Source of the DNA: an uncultured Clostridia bacterium
GTDB lineage: Bacteria; Bacillota; Clostridia; UBA1381; UMGS1253
NCBI GenBank assembly: GCA_934457145.1
Contig: CAKSHP010000026.1
Coordinates: 1 to 25,724 of the forward strand
Direction of reading: 5' to 3'
DNA length: 25,724 nt
Shown here: positions 24,601-25,724 of the stretch, piece by piece
How positions within the stretch are numbered: the stretch's first letter is position 1
How the letters are laid out: every line of letters starts with the position of its first letter
Program-made: the position numbers and the translations under genes
Notes under the pieces: generated by a model
The model's input: the letters and a program-made list of their open reading frames with translations, nothing else
Told to the model about the DNA's origin: nothing
Databases searched by the model: none

Positions 24601-25272
24601 GACAGAATGTGTGATACTGTCGCCGAAAAACAAAACCCGATCGTTGTTTTCAAACTTCGGCGCACAGCCGTATGCATTATCATCAAAAATTTTCGGATAC
24701 ACCGAAGGCAACTCCTGTTTGGGGACATACGCCGCCTTAGACTCAGCCGCCGTCTTTTTAATATTTACATTAGATACAATATCTTTAAACTTCGACAAAA
24801 GCACCTCGTCGATATAAATGCCCTCCGATGCGCCGAAAATGTTTATTTCATGTTCGCCTGCGTCAAGCGTGTTTGCATTATTTGCGCTTGTCCATGCATA
24901 ATCTTTTGCCGAAACTAAAAAACTTTCAGCCGCACCGCTGTCAACCGCCATGCCGACGGTTTTTTCCGAGCCGTCAATCGATTTTGCGCGAATGTGCAAA
25001 TAATAATCGCCGTTTTCGGGAACCGAAACGGATATTTTCGCGTCTGCTGCACCCGACGTGTTTGCGCCCAAAATTTCAAGCGCACCTCCCTCGATTGCAC
25101 CATCGTCTGCAAAAACCTGTGCATTTGAAACAATCTCTGCGTTTTCAGCTTCGATTGTCCAGCCGGCTTTGCTTGCATTTTCTGCCTCGTTTTTTGACGC
25201 AAACACAATTCCCCCCAAAGGAATCATAGCCGCAGCCAAAACCAGGGCAATAACCTTTTTAATACTTTTCAC
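18694..25272 (-). CDS. Giant secreted multidomain SGNH/GDSL carbohydrate esterase
   Basis: 2192 residues. Signal peptide 1-25. CBM6/35-like beta-sandwich (about 36-161: WTIEAENAEI ... GEHEINIFGASEGIYIDEVLL). SGNH hydrolase (about 211-425): FFGDSIT with nucleophile Ser219, NAGRSGDTA (Gly253), LGTNDV (Asn285), DRTHPNEAGHYIMA with Asp403 and His406. A helical spacer (about 530-620). BspA-type leucine-rich repeats (about 686-840: VYIPSGVTKISANAF, VPSSVSEIEDGSF, VPYGVSKIASYAF). Cadherin-like sandwich (about 847-930). A module at about 938-1120 that recurs at about 1680-1850, with a possible third relative at 1225-1485. InlB/Flg_new-like repeats (about 1855-2080, VPKNPYMQGYSFAGWYD). A C-terminal sandwich to 2192. 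Probable role: deacetylation of plant or host polysaccharide outside the cell. The start is GTG with AAGGGAG nine bases upstream. There is no LPXTG, SLH or dockerin at the C-terminus. The frame is intact throughout. Confidence 0.85.
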   Translation of the reverse strand: MKSIKKVIALVLAAAMIPLGGIVFASKNEAENASKAGWTIEAENAEIVSNAQVFADDGAIEGGALEILGANTSGAADAKISVSVPENGDYYLHIRAKSIDGSEKTVGMAVDSGAAESFLVSAKDYAWTSANNANTLDAGEHEINIFGASEGIYIDEVLLSKFKDIVSNVNIKKTAAESKAAYVPKQELPSVYPKIFDDNAYGCAPKFENNDRVLFFGDSITHSVGHTFQYHTWILSYYATRYPESRFTYINAGRSGDTASAALIRLNSDININDYNKVVLMLGTNDVNRGTYNSHKDDKAACDAVIETYIKNIDTLQKKLTANGAELILMGPTYWNEFTSQSASSPEIIEGYNNEIRRVNNYLKDYAYDKGICYVDLNTPLTKAMLYNTRKNSSYLTLFNSADRTHPNEAGHYIMAYSFLKSQGESGLVASADIDAQNKTANATNAQVSNISADNSTISFTYKPKSLPLAADTYLRQTEQVIAINDELNREIIKVSGLQDGSYSIKMNSNTVMENVSSDELSEGVNIADAQNNPNQQQSLLVKGIINLRSEIEKKKIRDFRQTEYSAITTKNNGLTADMTYDELIAKASSVPALASYVAAKKDLYNYYGAVNYFEKLIYSVNKPLECSVTIERTGKKDASAAQNASYTLEEVALNEGAEEIRFDKDVSSESDFTVDNGTLTAYSGSAKNVYIPSGVTKISANAFANGSHIEYLYVPSSVSEIEDGSFKNLSGAKIYISKTLFTNESASYKEESGALYKSDGELLYCLNADENAEFEVPYGVSKIASYAFAGKTNLNKVTIYDTVSEIGEGAFENTNITIRCYPDSAAYNYAVSNQIPYELMSYSDNADLSELKFNGTSVFNFNADKTAYNIDLFAACDSVDVTAKALEENMGASVEIINNGAKPSCEITVRVTAQDKTTTKDYVLYFNLKQDAISNFTTASKLATRLYALRLDGEYSTYQNFNKNENNQFILTSSNTSEKFGYGVIIQRNKGDASSVTYTMPFYSNNGSPLLGAKDGNYWISFDISEPATVYVGILEGKVWTNAAANGWTTDDEGLKFYDLSGTKLYKKHFNAGTVNIPSFGTHSTYESKKTERVEWNPSAYAVLFDSSFDDGSGETAEFAVTEAQIGSTKMAENKQEAPKLSKDDAYNGTIFVSGSAPSGEGVSLIITPENDENTIIAIDETTASKAGKFSFETLAGEDIKAGVLYQMSITTTSGDKKNFYFETTEEKHDVSVVLNPEVKKYMSGYECGESMYKYADDTLGEIQTIKGATFHVTETVNGIVKSKKENGKFVMETRNGEVGVQFSSERGLHRAGQIGIAFKGLNHVLVNQNISPGRMTGALKDKTLTWEGESITLNELSAKYKTFFAGKNVLYSVTVDDNATAYVALPYECPAYTEEGWSVMVMGNDDIPTGYGDWNCVPESTYFSAKYPYKLAKYQHDSPQINIVAYNYIYYKSVSKGETFDVYTGGKNYAQSSNGVPKTIIRWGEHLSIDTDFDLTYNGESKNILSDSAIYTADDKVTLSASSSKGASVTLSKTEITEFPTVVTAFVTAAAGNSAEYKITVDQKKASTKIKEVSYTIDGISESFDLDNADFSAGNEFSFTLPSANVKSKMKKGISSVKVSVTAEDKYGSMTMYPADGVLDFSQNGKADLSVTVTDNLGSSKNYILHFGVPVYDLESISDTATVRKLFAEDQISAYDGYSTGELNGFETTGKAATAAIKASSFEKEAFVIARSKADASSATATMPFYGGATYNSDETGWWLTFKVTSDSYVYVIDREGWGWKNKDASYWLKDNNINIAGVGKTYYHFAKAGETVKIPNYGYDESWAPNGGCDASRKTKDPSYYIVVPAEAVKGAALSLTTNGGAVTALANEVTYNCTDSLTQEIAAGSAVTLTAADENNFMYWQDAVSKRILSYEKTYEFMLGSDREIIAMHKADTQDAYYVMFTDANGKVLGGGYSTDTDLLVPKNPYMQGYSFAGWYDGSEKISAAEGKKVSGLNITKDTQYKAGYKEEKIKRDVYVNGELYGSYSYNETVTLTAPAQKDGQMFIYWKRDGQIASYNSEYSFRMGIANTSAEAVYDDNKVDKDVVVIMNEPVVLSGLNRISFMAERDIPSEYTLVESGIILSKTENISLGSQNIIKAVSTSKEHKGQFTIRKAGLSAGDKWYAKAYVIYKNADTTYTSYSNEVSAVYAD

Positions 25273-25344
25273 CTTTGAATTCTCCCTTCTTTATTTTAAA
25301 TTTATATTTGATTTAAATTTTTTCAAAATCACACCTGTGTTTTA

Positions 25345-25373
25345 ATTGTACACATTTGTTTTAAATTTTTCAA
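25345..25373 (-). promoter_or_regulatory. Proximal promoter of the giant esterase gene
   Basis: On the minus strand: TTGAAA (25368-25373), 17 bp, TACAAT (25345-25350). Predicted start near 25338, giving a leader of about 65 nt that is almost entirely A and T. Confidence 0.6.
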
Positions 25374-25594
25374 GAAAATTTTTGCTTATTTTTAGTCAAA
25401 AATTATCTTTTTAACATATTCCACACAAAATATATTTTACTGTTCTTTGATTTTGCATGAATTATACAATTATACTATCATATTTCTGTGTTACTGTCAA
25501 TAATGTTTTTCAAATTGTTGTTTAATATTAAAAAAACATTACTATATTGCTGTTATTGTCTGTTTTCGCCGCCGTTTTGTTTAATTCAATCTTC
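25374..25594. other. AT-rich intergenic region upstream of the giant esterase gene
   Basis: Apart from the distal promoter elements at 25461-25500 this stretch holds no gene I can support. It is very A/T-rich with many short stop-laden frames. The plus-strand frame at 25488-25700 has no ribosome binding site and crosses the repeat, so it is not counted as a gene. Confidence 0.6.
25461..25500 (-). promoter_or_regulatory. Possible distal promoter of the giant esterase gene
   Basis: On the minus strand there is a perfect TTGACA (25495-25500). Two TATAAT boxes follow, at 25469-25474 (20-bp spacer, long) and 25461-25466; TAGTAT at 25472-25477 gives a 17-bp spacer. The combination suggests a real but non-ideal, perhaps activator-dependent, start. 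Its leader would be about 190 nt. Confidence 0.4.
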
Positions 25595-25724
25595 ATCTGA
25601 AACCGCGGCAGAACGGAGCCGTTGCCCTACACCTTTCACACCCAACCTTGTAGGGAAAGGGCTTGCTCTTTCCGTTTGTTTGAAATTAGTTTTAATCTGA
25701 ATTAGCGGCAGGGCGGGGCCCCTG
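25595..25724. repeat. Non-coding GC-rich repeat with 100-bp period, running off the window
   Basis: ATCTGA-(4)-GCGGCAG-(2)-CGG-(1)-GCC starts at 25595 and again at 25695, exactly 100 bp apart. Between them lie inverted repeats CCCTACA / TGTAGGG (25625-25631 and 25649-25655) and GGAAAG / CTTTCC (25654-25659 and 25668-25673). The second copy is cut by the window edge. No open reading frame with a ribosome binding site fits here. It is GC-rich compared with the flanking DNA, and looks like an intergenic REP/palindromic repeat family. Confidence 0.55.

Noticed and set aside
24322..24918. Plus-strand open frame of 198 codons opposite the esterase N-terminal region
   Set aside because: Antisense to the CBM and SGNH domains, cysteine/isoleucine-rich without family features; a shadow.
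1..25724. CRISPR array, prophage, transposon, toxin-antitoxin or defence island
   Set aside because: No regularly spaced direct repeats of CRISPR length, no transposase, integrase, phage structural, nuclease or toxin-like frames were seen on either strand.
1..25724. tRNA, rRNA or known riboswitch in the intergenic regions
   Set aside because: The gaps are short and AT-rich; I saw no cloverleaf, no CCA-type acceptor pairing and no recognised riboswitch core. A covariance-model scan would settle this.

Overview
The window looks like a chromosomal segment of a Gram-positive, clostridia-type Firmicute, probably an uncultured gut or plant-polysaccharide-associated lineage. This rests on AT-rich intergenic DNA, strong AGGAGG-type ribosome binding sites, several near-perfect sigma-A promoters, TTG and GTG starts, a MurJ/O-antigen-ligase/CsaB/DUF4330 surface-polymer operon, and very large secreted multidomain proteins. 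The combination of SGNH esterase, CBM, BspA-type leucine-rich repeats, cadherin-like and InlB-type domains resembles pectin- or hemicellulose-degrading clostridia of the Monoglobus kind; that comparison is inference from memory, not a search result. Almost every gene is on the minus strand; the exception is one glycosyltransferase.

Layout in coordinate order. (1) 1-341: the 5' part of a gene for a secreted GLUG-like protein that runs off the window. It lies directly downstream of (2) 377-2725, a MalT-type LuxR ATPase regulator. (3) 2726-3031: a divergent regulatory region with a promoter for the regulator, a perfect 18-bp palindrome touching its -35 box, and a consensus promoter for (4) 3032-4300, a membrane GT2 glycosyltransferase. 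(5) A bidirectional terminator separates it from the convergent (6) argD-argF-GNAT operon (7106 down to 4484), whose promoter overlaps arginine-box-like sites. (7) 7446-8780: a single cytoplasmic GH39-like glycosidase gene with its own consensus promoter, an upstream perfect palindrome and its own terminator. (8) 9010-17481: a seven-gene surface-polysaccharide operon: hexapeptide acyltransferase, MurJ-like flippase, second acyltransferase, GT4, DUF4330 membrane protein, O-antigen-ligase-like polymerase/ligase, and a GT4-CsaB fusion. Spacing is tight or overlapping, with one promoter at the head and a hairpin terminator at the end. (9) 17620-18537: an AraC-family regulator. (10) 18694-25272: a 2192-residue exported SGNH esterase with many accessory domains. 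(11) 25500-25724: non-coding DNA with two copies of a GC-rich repeat unit at a period of exactly 100 bp, continuing beyond the window edge.

How the parts may work together: the giant esterase would deacylate plant or host glycans outside the cell, and the GH39-like enzyme would cleave imported oligosaccharides inside. The AraC and LuxR/MalT regulators would tune these functions to sugars. The polysaccharide operon builds and pyruvylates a cell-wall polymer that could carry surface proteins. The most unusual items are the GT4-CsaB fusion, the giant esterase with an internally repeated module of no family I recognise and no visible wall anchor, and the family of perfect palindromes placed at promoter-proximal positions. 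I see no defence system, mobile element, CRISPR array, tRNA or rRNA in the window.
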